Translations under genes and position numbers: made by a program
Assembly (NCBI GenBank): GCA_023333565.1
Contig: JAJKFH010000227.1
Location: 558,001 to 622,000, forward strand
Reading direction: 5' to 3'
Length of the DNA stretch: 64,000 nt
Origin: Puffinus mauretanicus
Taxonomy: Eukaryota > Chordata > Aves > Procellariiformes > Procellariidae
Shown: positions 1 through 13,800 of the stretch, piece after piece
Numbering within the stretch: the first letter of the stretch is position 1
Layout of the letters: every line of letters starts with the position of its first letter
Notes under the pieces: generated by a model
The model's input: only the letters and a program-made list of their open reading frames with translations
The model's database searches: none
What the model was told of the DNA's origin: nothing

Positions 1-577
1 GCAACTATACTTTAATTGCTTTGACCATCAGGTCTTATTTGGGCTCCCTGATGACTTTCAGATAATTGTGGTAGTTCTGAGTATCATTCGTACAATGATT
101 GGGCACTCAAACTGTTGCAACTGTTCTTACCTGCTCCCTCATTTGAGTGTGCTGAGTTTATGGATCTTAAGATATTCAGCATGTAAAATCACAGATTTTT
201 TTTTTTATTCAAGCCAAAGACTTACGATGAAATCTTGAGAATGAAATTTTAATATCTCAATTGCAACCTGAGTTGCTCGTGGCAGAAATTCTTGAGAAAA
301 TACAAAAGTATAGCAAATAGAACTCATTTATTACTTCCAGAGGAATAACACTCCTTAGAGGCTGTCAAATATACATGAGGTCAGAACATATTAAACAAAG
401 AACTGTGCTTAGAAAACTACTGTCGAGGGAAAAGTAAATGTTCAATATCATGACTCATGTGAATATTTAACTGGATAAAGCACAAATTATGGAAACAGCA
501 AAACCAGGTCTAGAATAAGTGTGAAAGTGATTTGTATTAAAACAGAAACAATTCACTGTGCTGTTTTCAGATTACTC

Positions 578-623
578 TTCGGCAACTAAAACAAATAGCT
601 TTCGGCAACTAAAACAAATAGCT
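578..623 (+). repeat. Perfect 23-bp tandem duplication
   Basis: Two identical 23-base copies (578-600 and 601-623), starting TTCGGCAACTAAAAC, lie head to tail with no mismatch. This indicates a recent slippage or duplication event in non-coding DNA. No gene is affected. Confidence 0.9.
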
Positions 624-3600
624 TTTGTATGAGTAGTTCTCACATGAAGTGAACTCCTGTTACAAAATGAAATTATTTCTGCAGTAGTTATTCCCCTCTG
701 GTAATTTATCCTATATTCTGCATTTTCAGGTTTTGATAAGCTTGCTGTTACCTGCCATCAGAACTGATCAAGGAGTACTTCCCTGGGCGCTTCAGATCTT
801 TTGGGCCCATGACGGAAGAGAAAGACAAGCAGGGATTCATCAAGAGTAGACAGATTTCATTTTAGGAGGTCGGACCAGAGGAAGGGGAGCAAGGTAAGAG
901 ATGGAGATATGAGAGATATTATCATATTTCATACATTACCCTTTCCCTGTCCCATTCCTCCTCGCTCTCCCACTTCATTCTTGTACACAGACACTTCAGA
1001 ATGTTACTTGCTACTAAACCCTCTGTGACTGAGAGAAGAAAAGCTTTTTTAATCTATACTTTAGAAGGTAAAGGCTTGCTGATGGTCAATGACCACAAAG
1101 CCAGAAGCCCTTTCCAAAACTCCTGATGAGGTGCTGGAAGAGAAGGATGTTACACTGTTGTTGCTTTAGATTTTTCTAAGTTTTCAGCAGCAGAAAGCAA
1201 TCAGAAACAATGCCAAAGTGTGACATTGCATGGCAATATCAGTGGCCTAGTAATAACTGCTTTGTAATTCATGGTAATGTATGGCATTGCTTACTGGCAT
1301 CTCTAGGGCCAGAACAAGAGGAACTGTGCTGAAGGAACAACCTATAAGAGGATAATGAAGAGATTATAAGATTATACTTTGTTATTTTTAGTGGAACCAA
1401 TGGTTCTGTAAGGAAAAGGACAAGTCATATGTACAAAACCAGACTTTCACTAGTAGAAAAATCAACTAAATATAGATAATTTCATTGTTGACAGGGGAGC
1501 CTTAGAAGAAACGACTAAGATATGTTTTGCTTCACATGGCCGTCTGTCCTCTGGTAGATTCAGTCTTTGGAGATATTGGTCATGTTGGTCAAAGAATCCA
1601 TGATTAGCACACGTATAAAAGTATGTACATAATCCACATGATCAGCATGTGTACAATTCATTTGGTAGCAGTCCATTAAATGCAATAATTAAATTCACCA
1701 AGAGAAATGCATGATTGTACAAGAGAAAGAAAGTGTAGTAACTTTATAAAGCCATTTGAATTTTGGTATTTTATATGTGGGGACATTTTAAATTGAGCAT
1801 GAGAAAAGACTGCAAGATGGTAGAGTTAAGGAAGGGAGGATCTCAAAAAAATACTTTACTTTAAAATCGCAACTTCCAACTCTAACTGTGCCCTGTTAAA
1901 ACTTTCATGAGGACCACTGAATCCAGAATCCCATTACTTCTGATGGGCATCTGCACAGGACAGAAAAATCAGGCTGTGGGATTGTTTCAGTCGAGCGCCA
2001 AAGGACCAGGAGGAATTCCTATTGAAAAGGGAAAGTCTTTTTTAGTGTGAAGTTGTCTGAGCTGCTCCTTGCCTCAATGCTGCTGCAGCTAAGGCAGTAT
2101 GAGGAGAAAAGAAAGAGCCATACTCTGCTAACACAAAGTATTGCTGTCTTGGGCTCCTTTGGGCGGTTCTAGAGATAACAGTCTCTAATACCACTTTCTT
2201 TCACTGCCAATTTCAGGTCCATCCCTGATTTGTTGCCCCTTAGCACCAAATACCAGCTGATTTTTCTTTGAAGAATCACAGAGTCTAACTTCAATGCAAG
2301 GGAACGAGCTCTGTGGATGCCCAGTACCTTACAGGTAAAATGTTCATGTAGAGATATGAATCTTTCACCGTAGCTATGTTGCAGTGTGGACCATGCACCA
2401 AAATGAAATATGTTCTTCTCGCATACATTGACATTTATGACCTCTAGTGCCTGATGACCTTCATTTTTAGAAACTTGGAAGTCCATTTTCTCCTTCAATT
2501 ATAAGCGTTCCAGAAGGCATCTCATTAAAGTTCCTGAAAAGAGCAACCATGCCACAGCTATGAGGAATAATTTTGTTGTGCTAATTAAATCTAAGTGATT
2601 GGATTTTTCAATCAAGTAATTACTAGGAATGTTGGCTGAAATTTTCTGTGGCAAAAGGAGATTTGCAGTGCAGAAAGAGAGAATTTCTTAATGGAGATTC
2701 AGTTTCTTCTCCAGGTAGTGATGCTAGTGAAATGTTTTATACCTTGCTGGGTCTGGCTTTGGTGTAGGTGGTTGTTCATGATGCTTTTTAGGACAGATCA
2801 CTGCCTCTGTTAAAGTCACTGGTGTGCTGCTTTCAGAGGTACTTGAGTGGCCATTGTCATCCTAGCCTAAGAGTTGCAAGGCTCCAGTGAGATATGAAAC
2901 TTGTCTCCAGCATCATTGGAAGTAATCTTCCTTTGTCTTGAATTCTGGCATTTCCTGGTGATGCACCTTCAGAGCAGAGACAGATCAAGCTGTTTTGTAA
3001 TTGTACTGCAGGGTGAAGAGTTGGCTTTTAACCACAAAGAGATACACTTGTGCATCGAGACATTTCAGTGCTTTATCCGCAAACATGTGGTTGATATTAC
3101 AATGTTGTTGCTCAGCACTCAAGGGTGGAGGTCAAACTAACATCTGACCCACTTCAATGAAAATTTGTTGGTTTTGAAGATGTAGCCAAACCAGTTTGAA
3201 CTTGCCTTTGAGCATGCAGTCTTACTCTTCATGCTCCCAAATTAAGGAAAGGATAGTCAGTAAGTGCTAGATAATGTATTTAGTTTTGCAGTAGTTTTTC
3301 TGAGCTAGCGGAAGTGGAATTGCACTTGGGCAGCGGGCTAGTTTACTTGCAGCTTTAAATTGAATAATAAATAGAACAACTGAATGCTGTTTTTGCAGTC
3401 TTTGCATTTCGGGTCTAATCAATCAAGCCAGGGAATTACTTGAAAGTTCACAAGGGTATAGTACAGTGAAGTTATTTTATGGTTTGACTCATAGACAAAT
3501 AAGCCTGTGTCTTTACAGTTTTATCCTGTTAATTAGCCCTGTCTACTTCTTTGCCAAAAAAAGAGTGTGTATTAAGAGTCTGATCCTGCACATTGCTGAT

Positions 3601-6600
3601 TATCCACAGCTGTCATATGGAATTGCAGGTGCTGAGCACCTCAGGACATTGCAGGATTGAACCATGTTTCTTCTGCAGGGCGAGGTCAGTGTCACACAGA
3701 AGGCGGAAAAACACAGCCTGCAAAACTACAGTCATTTGCTTGGGGAAGACACTGTAGGTTATAGAATGTGCCAGACACTAATTAAATGTTGGCCAGTTTC
3801 TGGTTTAAATACTAAAAGTGCTCTCAGAGATGTTTGGGCCACAAATGAGGTGATAATATTTAATCTCAGCTGGGAAAGTTTGAAGAGCAAAAAATAAATT
3901 TAATCCAAGGTTATAATAGCAACCTCAGTAAAGGACACAAATTACGTTGGTTTACTCTTGTGTAAAAATCCTGTGTGGGGTATGGGGAGAGAAGTGCTTT
4001 GGAGGCTACAGACTCCGGTGGGGTGAGGGGGGAATTTCCATCCAATGATTGTTGAGGCTTGAGTGCTGTAAACTATATCCAAACGACGACTCTAACTACA
4101 TGGTAAGACTATTTCACCTTTGTTTTCCTGAAATTTTTTTATCATTGTTAGTTCTTAGACTTTTCTGAGAGACATCAATGCTGTTATTCTCGTGTCTTCT
4201 AACTCCGTTTATTGTATTTGTCATTCTATTAAAAGAGTTTCTCTGCTCTAATGGTGATACATTTTTGTTTGAATTACAGCTGTTGTCTCTGTTTAATATA
4301 TCTCCATGTACAACGTGTTTGCTGAAGTCCTCATTTCTTTCCACAAAGATAATGCAATGATTTATTTCCCAGTTTTAGTGTTTTATGCACAATAATGAAA
4401 TGTTCCTTTAATTTATTTCTTGCCTTCTTCTGGATGAGCCGTTAAATTTAGGTATGTCTTACCTTTTGAATGTTAACAGTCTACCCAGAATTAGCTGAAA
4501 ATTTAAAGGGTGACATTTCCTTGAATATTTCTTAAAGAATTCATTGGCATTTGAATAGACAAAGCTGGATGTATTTAGTTATAAATACTTCATGTGTGGA
4601 GAATAGGTAATTATTCTCAGTGTCTGCTCCACTAAGATGTTTTTTCCCTCTGTTACTGAGTTAAAAGAAGTTTGGCAAATCAATCACAAATTTACAACTA
4701 CATACCCTAGACTAAAATTAAGGACAGTTAAATTTTTTCCTCATTGAAATTTGAAATGTTTCCTTCCAATTCCAACTCTATAAAGCCAGGAGAAAGGCAT
4801 CATTTGTAAATGGACAGTGGTGCCACCTGGAAAACAAATGGACAACCGTGGAAGCCAGCAGGGAAGCCAGACCAAAAAAGGCAGCAATTACATGGCTGTA
4901 CAGCCACTCTGAATAACGGGGTAATTATAAAGGCTTTGCAGAATGTGTAAATCTGTAACACTGAACATCTTGGGGCAGTGATAGCCAATTCCTACTCTGG
5001 CTGAATCTGGTGTTACATTCCTGTTGATTCCGGCACGATCACAGTTAGGTCAATGCTGAGCTCTTTTGCAAAATCCACCCACCGAGGAACGAATAAACCC
5101 AGCATTTGTTTGTTCAGTATCATGGTAGGAAAGGAAAGGTTTTCTAACTGCAACATCCAGGCAAATACGGGTCTACATTTAGCTTCCCAAATTACTCATG
5201 AGAATGACTCCTCCATTTCCTGCCCAAACTGTGCACCAGTGCTCTCATCTCATGAAAATCTGCAGTAGTCTTATCTGTTGTAGTGATATTCCCATGTTTG
5301 CAACGTGAAAGTATCTGCTTTAGTATACATTTCTTTAAATGTTAGCAACCTTAGAAGTAGTGCCTGCAGTTCCCTGTAGTTGTCCATGTGCTAAAAGGGT
5401 TTTTGATGATGGACAAGAAAAAAGAATTCCTCCATGTTCATCATCGTTTTCCCAGTTTTGAGCCCTGTTGTTAGCAATTCAGCATGATGCATAAGCAATA
5501 AATACTATTCTGTGCCTCAGATCTAGACAGCTGGTTCCCCAGATTTTGTGCAGTACTGTTTTACAACCTGTTTGCTTGGCACACAGCAGGTCCCTGCTAA
5601 ATTATTCACTTTATTCTGTGGCCAACAGACTGGATGCTTGTGACATGTCAAGTGAAATTCAATCACTACTGATGTAAACAAACTCTCAAGACTTGTCTCT
5701 TTGAGTAATAGAGCTTTTGATAATGTGATCATCTTCTCCCAGTCGGTCCTTAGCGCTCCCAAGGCAGGCATTAATAAAGTGAAGGCAAGATCCTCATCAT
5801 TTAATGGTAGTGCACTCCCTGCCCTTAGGCCAGTTTAGATCAGGTTGGGATGAGAATAAGTAGGAATCAGAAAAGGAAAAGGTAGTTTGCTCACAAAAAT
5901 CCACACCCAAAACTACTGAAGTAAAAGGGGTCTCTCCAGTAACCCTGGTGGGATTTGGGGCATGCATGGATCCTTTTCAACAGATAGTGGGGCAGAAGAA
6001 CAGAATACATTTGTGCATGTGAGCATAATTTTTTTTTAGTAAAATATGTCTTGTTTGGGGGCAATTGTATAGGTTCTGGAGTCTGACTTTTGATTTTTGA
6101 GTCTTCAAGCTGCTTCATTAGACACTGTGCATATCAGTTGCCTCAGTGTGGGAGACTGCTTTATTTTTTCAACCCTAGAGTTAGGGGGTAAGGAATGGGA
6201 TGGAGGGTGTACTCCTGTTGCCCCTACTGCAGGAAGGAAAGATTGTGTCTTTAAAAAATGGCAAAATGGTACTGTAAAATTCAAGCCCTGAGATTTAGAT
6301 TTCCTCAAGTTGCAAATGTGGCGTGGAAGCCACATATGTATCATTTGTTCTACCACATGGCAAAAACTGATAGCAAAAAGGAGATTGGATTTTTTTTCTT
6401 CCAATACTGGGGAAAAAAAATAATTTGTTTTAGTCCTTTCTCTTCCTCAGGAAAAGCTTGAACTGTCTTCAGTAGAAAAAATACAGAAAATTGTTATCAC
6501 AGACAAACTAGAAATACTACTAGTGAAAAATAGGTGCTTCTTCAAGCGCATCATAAGTGGCAGTATGAGGTGCTTCAAAGTAAAAGAAATCTGCTTTAAT

Positions 6601-6614
6601 TATAGGTGATAGCT

Positions 6615-6660
6615 CATATCCTATGATATCCTCATAGCATATATGATATCCTCATATCAT
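6615..6660 (+). repeat. Short 20-bp period tandem repeat
   Basis: The 15-base block TATGATATCCTCATA occurs at 6622-6636 and 6642-6656, spaced 20 bases apart. A partial copy (CTCATATCC) precedes it. This is a local AT-rich minisatellite in non-coding DNA. Confidence 0.75.
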
Positions 6661-6954
6661 GGCATAACATTCCTAGATTGTCTCTTTTTAGGGCCCCTTC
6701 CTTTTATCTGTGAGAGGAATGAAAACTTTTCACCATTTTCCTGAGCTTGACTGACAATCCATGCACGAGGTCAGACGATGGAGGAGGGTTTGTAGGACAG
6801 ATTGCAGCTGGCAGATCTGTTCCCTTCAAAGGCGCTCCTTTGAGAACAAGAGCTGGGCCAAGAGCGTGCACCCCTTGTTGCCACGCAGCAGTCAGACAGA
6901 ACCCCGGGTACCAGGCACAGCTCATCCATCATTTCATGGGTTTTCAATATGCTT

Positions 6955-7130
6955 TTCAAACCTGGCTACCAGAACTGCACACAGTCTTCCAGTCTCTGCC
7001 TCAGCTGTGCTGTAAAATAACTTTCTTACTCCCACTTATTAGTCCCACACGCATACATTTAAAGATCCTGTTAGCCTTTTATGCTACCACACCTCATCAA
7101 TTTGTATCTTAGTTTCAGGTTATGTCAATG
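6955..7130 (-). mobile_element. Decayed CR1-like LINE fragment
   Basis: The plus strand reads CCAGAACTGCACACAGT, then TTCCAGTCTC, and about 100 bases on GATCCTGTTAGCCTTTTATG. These match in order the complement of the CR1 reverse-transcriptase end region as I know it (CAGAACTGxACACAGTxxTCCAG ... TTxGCCTTxTT). The element therefore lies on the minus strand. It is heavily diverged and not coding; overlapping open frames here are chance or remnant. Confidence 0.55.
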
Positions 7131-7651
7131 CTGTTCTGTCTCTATTCATCGTAATTCAACAAGGTCTCTTCATGTGAACTTAACAGCAGATAGGTCCTAA
7201 TATTGGATTTATGCCTCTGCTAAGATAAATAAGATTCTCAGTACAGGGAAAGCGGTTAACGCTTGGCTGTGAAAAAATGTCCACCGATCCACATTTCTTT
7301 ATGTTGTTATAAACTGTATAAAGATGTTCAGAGCATGTGATAAATGAGAGTTACACTTGTCTGCGTGTGAGAGAACATATCTGTTCTTGGGCTCAAAACA
7401 CTGCCTATTTTTAGACTGCATTGGTAGTACATGATTGTTTTCAGTTCTTGGATGCAATACATTTCCATACCTTTCCTTTGATATTCAATAGCCAGTGCTA
7501 TTTTTATGCAGTAAAATGCATAACAATATACAATATCAAGCTATAAAAGTGTATGCAGGACTACTGCTATAATCTCCTGTTGCATGAATATAGTTTTGTC
7601 TAGCTCCATGCAAAAATGTGAAGCCTATGCCAAGCAGAAGGTTATTGAAAG

Positions 7652-7690
7652 GATCATAGAGTCATAACCCGTTTGGAAGAAACAACCAGC
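7652..7690 (-). mobile_element. CR1 3' tail fragment
   Basis: The plus strand shows GATCATAGAGTCATAACC followed by CGTTTGGAAGAAAC. This resembles the complement of the avian CR1 3' end (ATCATAGAATCATAGAA followed by GGTTTGGGTTGGAAGGGAC). The element is short and diverged. Together with the next fragment it supports a bird-like source. Confidence 0.6.
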
Positions 7691-7819
7691 AAGTTTAAGA
7701 AGAAATGGAATTAAACTTTAATAGCATCCTAATTGCATGGCAGTAAAACTCAACTCTTATAATTCTGGTTACATTATCTTAGAAATGCTTTTACTGTATC
7801 TCAAGCTGTAGAAGAAATC

Positions 7820-7890
7820 CATTAGAAGCATAACCTGAAAGGGACATGAGGTCATCTTTCATTTCCCTGCTCTAAGGCTACGTGGGCTGA
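7820..7890 (-). mobile_element. CR1 3'-region fragment
   Basis: The plus strand reads CTGAAAGGGACATGAGGTCATC, then CCCTGCTCTAAGGC. The order and spacing resemble the complement of the CR1 3' UTR (GGAAGGGACC...GGTCATCTxGTCCAxCCCCCTGCTC). It lies about 130 bp from the neighbouring tail fragment in the same orientation, so the two may be one element with an insertion or two separate insertions. Confidence 0.5.
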
Positions 7891-10800
7891 AAAACTTCAA
7901 GCGATGTATTATTTCAAAAATTGTGTGTGCATGCATGACTGCCAGGGGAAGAGTTAAGGTTGTATACTATAAGTTTCCTACTTTCAGATGTCAAAATACA
8001 TAAGCAGAGTCAGTAACGCATAGTCATATAAATAAGAGAAAGATGGAAACTGAGAGGAGTCACATTTTGAAAATAAATTGGAACTGGAAAACAATCCTAG
8101 AAACAATGTGATAAATACTTGTGAATCAATACTTGTCAACATGTTATTTGTGCACATTGTGATTTCATTATTCAGCCAGCCATGAATAAAACTCCATCTA
8201 AAGCTAGTGGTTATTTTCTTGCACTTTCCATAATCAAAGGCTGTTGAAATTAAACTAGTGCAGAGTTAATAATGTATGCTGGCTGTTTTAGTTACCACTT
8301 CTGTTCAGATCTGCACCAGTAGTGTCTGGGGAACACAAACAGTAGTAGACTCAGAGCACCTGTAATTATTACTGCAAATTACTAAATTGACCTTGTCAGA
8401 AAAAATGGAGCAAAAGTTCTCTTTTTCTCAAATGGACTTACTTCTTTACTACAGCCTGCAAGTGGGGATTCTGCGCTGGTGGCAAGGAACTTGTGGAATA
8501 TTCTTGTTTGAGTTGGTTGATCTTGGAATAGAGCAGTTTCCCTTATTTACCACTGGCTTGCAGATTACAACACAGGTTTGAAAGCAGCATCTGCAGGTAA
8601 TACCTGTCATTGTGGGAAGCTTTGGGCCTTAGCCAGCACAGCTAAATGTAAAGGGACAAAAGCTTCACAAAACAAGAGGAGAAAGGGTCACCAGATTGTG
8701 CTTCTGACCGACTGTTCAGTTTCTGTTCTGCTTGAAGAGTTACATATCTATGGACTGCTGTTACGCAGGATAGTTTGCAAGATACTATTTGATAAACTAT
8801 GACATCAAGTTACTGATAACATCCTGGGTATGTTTGGAAATGCCAAAGGTTCAAAGGATCTTCAGGTATCAGAAAAGATGGACTGATGAGATTTTTTTTC
8901 TTTTTTTTTTTTTTAATTTTCTTATAATCCCGATGTCCACTGTGTTCAGTAATTTAACTTCTGGGGCCATAGGACAATGGGACCATTTGGCTGGGCTGTG
9001 GACGAGGCAAGTGCTGGTGGTTTGGCTGGATCTGGAAAGGAGAAGGAAGAGGAAAAGCACTTCTTTCATCCTTTAAATCAAAGCCGATGGCAACCATTGA
9101 TTTCATCAGGAAATTACTGCTACTGTCAGGAGGAACTCTAAGGACATTCCTTCCCAAAAGCTCTTTTGCTCTAGAAGGATGAAGGAGTTGCTTCATTTCA
9201 CAAAGTTTCTGGCATTTAATTTTCTGCTCTGCCTTCATTTATTCAGAGTGGAGAATACTGAATGACTATCCCTGCTTTTCCATACTGCAGTCGTGCTGCC
9301 TCCTTTGCGTGCCTAGGAAAGGGTAGGATCACCTGAGTCCTGCCCGTTACTGCCCGGGGCAGAGCTGGGGCAAGGAGCTGCCCAGGTGGATGCTGAAGGT
9401 GGTTTATGCTTGCAGCAGAGTCCTCCTCTTGGCAGAGATTTCTAGTGCTTTATCAAACTGTCTGGCTGCTTCAGTTAATTGCTTGTTACAAAGTCATATC
9501 AGACTGCTTAAAGATCGCAATGCATTTGTTAATTTGTGTCTTTGAATAGTTTAGTAGAGCTCAGCTGTGCTGGGGTAACACAAAAGCAATCTTACAACGT
9601 ACCTGCAGCAGGCATGGCTGCCAAAGGCAAGGGTAATCATTCAGTGTGTTGCCACCACTATTGATGTAGCCTGAGATGGAGTTTGACTTGAAAGATGAAG
9701 AGGAAATTAAGCATAACAGAGTGATAATAGAACGATCAATGCTGTTTGCTGCAGACTTTGCATGTGCATTGAAAAGGAAGATATTTTGTCAATGCTCGCC
9801 ACAGATGTGTAAATGAGGTGATAAGTCTTATCTGAAATACAAAGCTAAAGAGAAGTGACTAGTATGGTAGAGTTAACATTGGTGCCTGGATTGTGAACTA
9901 GAAACCTGTTGTCTTAAAAACTCTTCCTTATTATTAAAAGACTGCTTTCAATGGCAGTGAAGTCATCAGTTTGGGACAAAATTTTTCTCTTCAATGGGAT
10001 ATTCTGTAGAGGGACCCTTCCTTCAATAGCAAAATTTGTGCTGAGTATCGTGGACCTCAGATTCATCCAGTACGAAGCCTTTTGTTCACCAGAGTGTTCC
10101 TGAGTACTGATATGGGGAGGAATACATTTGTAGTGTCTCACCTTGGGAATCCCCCACAGTCAATAAGATTGGTCTCTGTAGCAGGCATGTTTGCAAAATT
10201 CTGTTTGTGTAAATGCCATTTTGAATTTTTTATTAGGTTAATAGTTCCCATAAGGGAAAACAAGACTTCAGAATGTCTGATTGCTTATAGGATCTAGCAT
10301 TTATTATTTATTCTACATGTTTTTATTGATCGTTGTTGCTAAAGAGGTATCCTCATCCTTGTGGGCTTTCTAGTACTTTTGTAGAATGTCAAGTTCTCAG
10401 GAAATTATTAAGGAAATCATTAGGGATCTTCATCTATTTCCTATCCTTCCATGCATGTAAAAGTTTCAGTGTCACCCCAACTGTGTTATTTTCAGCATTC
10501 TGACTTGCTGCAAAGACTAAGAGATGCATTTCCACAGCCTAGCCTTTTTTTCACAGCCATTGGGGTCCTTATTCACAGCATCTAATCCACTCTCTGAAAT
10601 GTTCTTAGCTACTTTCCTCAATAAAATCAGATGATGAACCAGATAATGGGATTGCCATATCCCAATCATATGCTTTAAAATATCTTGCAGGGTCAAAATT
10701 TCATTATTTTAATCTTCCATTGACCACTATATGAACTCTTTCAATTCACTGTGGCTTTTCTACAAAATTACATTACCTAGCAGTGGCTTGTATGAAATCT

Positions 10801-13800
10801 TTTTTTAATATCCTCGAATAGTCAATAGCTTTTTAATACAAGATTTTGTTCTAAAATTCCTTTTCCATGTAGTAAACTTTTATTTCTTGGCGTTACTGTC
10901 CATTCAAATGCCATGTCGTTTACCTTTGTTTTTCGTTTAATGCTAACCTCAGGTTAAACCCATTTACACGTCAGTCGCCACTTAGCTTTAAATCTGTGTA
11001 GGTACGTTCTATAGAACTTTTAATTAATTGAGTAGATATCCATAGTGAATCATAGCAGTCTTCTAATCCAGAATGACTGTAGCAGTATGACCACCATCTG
11101 AGCAATTCTGTTTATGGTTTAGATGATGACAATCGCTACATCATTGTTGGTGCTCTGAAATTGGCAGTCTTTGTCAAAACAGAAAGTTTTGAAGCAAACA
11201 GGAGAGGATCGAATTGATATTTGGGTAATCATTTGAATATGAAGGCCAATCGCCAGTTTCAGAGATCGTTTGAGTTTTAAAAGCCTTGGATGAGTAGGAA
11301 TTTTTCAGAGTGCACTAGAGTGAATTAGGCATTCAGAGAGAAACTCAGCCTTGAGCAAGGGCTTGTCATGAAGCCTCTGCTCCATCAATGTCCTTCTTAG
11401 GTTCTGTTTTCAACCCACTGTGAGTAAATTTCAATCTCTCAGTATATGACTGCATAGTTCTTTCAAATTCATTGCATTCAAAATTAGTATTGCTGGGGGT
11501 TTTCTTCTTTTTCCTTTACTTTTGTGAAAGGTTCTTTTTAAGTATGTACATTTTCAAATTGGATGCAACCTAAGCCAAAACTCTGGAGTGTTTTCACCAG
11601 ATATCTGGATTTGGCCAAACATTATTTTACATCTGAATTTAGATATTTGTATAACAGATATTAGACTTGAGCTTTCGAGCTTTGAATGCATTTGGATCCT
11701 ATTTTTCTGAGAGATCATGCTTTTCCTAAACTTTTGTCTTCCTTCCAGGACATTTCAATTGAGCCAATGCCAGTGCAGAGCAAGATCTGTTGTCATGATC
11801 AGCATGATCTTCTTGATCTTGCCTGCACCAGGTGAAGTCTTCTGATAAGTGCAGCTAGAAATGAGATTCCCTGCAGCACAGAGGCAAGAGTTCACCTTCT
11901 CTCCCACAATGATCATGCCAACGTGCCCCTGCCTTGCATCAACTGAGATACTCATCTCTTGTGTTTGTGAAGGATGGGGACTCCATACCCCTAATTTTTA
12001 GCATACCTTCCCCTCTTGAAGCATTGATGGTAGGTAATAAAAATCTCACAGAGCTGCTCTAGCAATCCCATATCTTTGAAATGAGCAAGAAATAAAGTAC
12101 CGCAGGAATCACACTAGGTAGATGACATGCTTTAACTGAGCTGAGTCCTTGAAGAATTAATCTGGTGATTATAGGAAGACTACAGCTGAGTGTCTTTTTA
12201 AATCAGGTAATTTGAAATTAACTCTCTTTTCCTTATCTAGTTAGTACAGTCCATTGTTCTGAATTTATGGCTCAGGTTGCTATCTGATGTTTAAAACATA
12301 GCATTTTCCAGAGTGTCTCCTGATGAGTTTAATGTAATTTGAGACCTCCTCATTCTTGAATGCTACAATTGCAATGAGATTAGGAAGCAGAGTGGTTAAA
12401 ATGAGCTTCCATTGCTAAAAATGATATTGGTAGATAATTCAGAACTTCTCAAAAGAGAAAAAGTTTTAAAAGACTAGAAGGCTGAAAGTAATCCGTATGG
12501 AGAGACTACCTGCTGTCCAGAGCAAGCATGGACTCCACTTCTTCAAGCTTCAGTTCCCTTTGCTTTCCGATAATATGCCAGATGTAACATGAATGTCTCC
12601 CAGATCAAGTCTTGCTTGATTAAAATGGGTTAGAGAAAAGAAATGCAGTGGGAGCTTGCCACTTTCTGCTCTGTGCGACTCGCTCTGCATGCCAGGCAAA
12701 CAGGCAGCAGAGCTATTATCATTCAAATAGCAATGAGATGTGTGATTTAGGTTTTTCAGGTCTCTGCCTTTTATACTCTCATAATAGAAATCATTAGGGA
12801 TCCACTGAAATATTCCATTTATCACAGTAAATTTAGATGACTGGTGACATTAAGTGCTGTTATGGGTCTGGGTCATGATTACTGCCAAGCAGAGTCCTGT
12901 TCTGGCTGAGCGAGTATGCATTAACTCAAATAGCTAGATTATTATCCATCACGGCTGTTGAATAAGGCCCAGTTTTTCTAGCAACAGGGTAGGGAAGTGT
13001 CCAGGAGAAGTGTCTGCCTTTTGCATCTGAGGATGAATTCAGGATCAAGTCTTCATGCTTTTGCTTGGGTAAATCAAAAGTGTTTGAGCTAATTCAGTCT
13101 TTCCAAATTGCACTTTTCTGCTTCTGCATGCTGACTGAGGCCAACTCCTATTTATGCACTGGAGGAGAGTTATTACCTATGTGCCTAAGAAAAGGAAAGG
13201 AAGTGGCAGGCGTCTCTGGAGCTAGACAGTGATGAGGTTGCAAGGAAATTACTCTCCCAACTACAAACATACAGAATTATCACATACAATTAAGTGTTTT
13301 TCTCTTCTGTCACACAGTTTATGTCCAATCTGTCATGACAATCTTGCTCTGGAATTTGAATGAATCTCAGCCTTTGACTTCCATCCTCTCCAGACAGGTT
13401 TTTAGCTTGACAGCCAAAAATCAGGTAGCTTACAACATAAATTCACTATCTTGAGTTCCAAACACTGGCTTTACAAATTGCACTTTCATTATGTAAAATA
13501 AAGCAATTTATATCCATTGACAGTATATACAATGCTTCAGTGCACACTGTTTGGCTTGATGTATTTGATAGCTTGGAACTAGCTGCCTTCCAAACGTACA
13601 AGTGCTTGTCCTGCTGCATGATCCTTGTGTCTATAAGCACTAGACTGCTCATCTTCCTGAATGAAGTAGCTCGGTTTTAAATTCTGAGTTTAGCCATTTT
13701 AATCTGGAATGAAATGCACGGATAAAAGTAGTTAATTTTTTTGTCTTGCTGGTAAACCTCAGGCTTCTGTTATTATAAGACTGCTCATCAGAAATAATAA

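Larger units (their letters stand above)
1..6954. other. Non-coding region, nothing recognised beyond small repeats
   Basis: The DNA is AT-rich and stop-dense in all frames. The longest open frame (109 codons, minus strand 2169-2498) has no recognisable domain and no splice context I would defend. Apart from the 23-bp duplication and the 6.6-kb mini-repeat I see no element. Confidence 0.6.

Noticed and set aside
6747..7112. 121-codon plus-strand open frame
   Set aside because: It overlaps a CR1-like fragment in antisense orientation and a second open frame, with no domain recognised.
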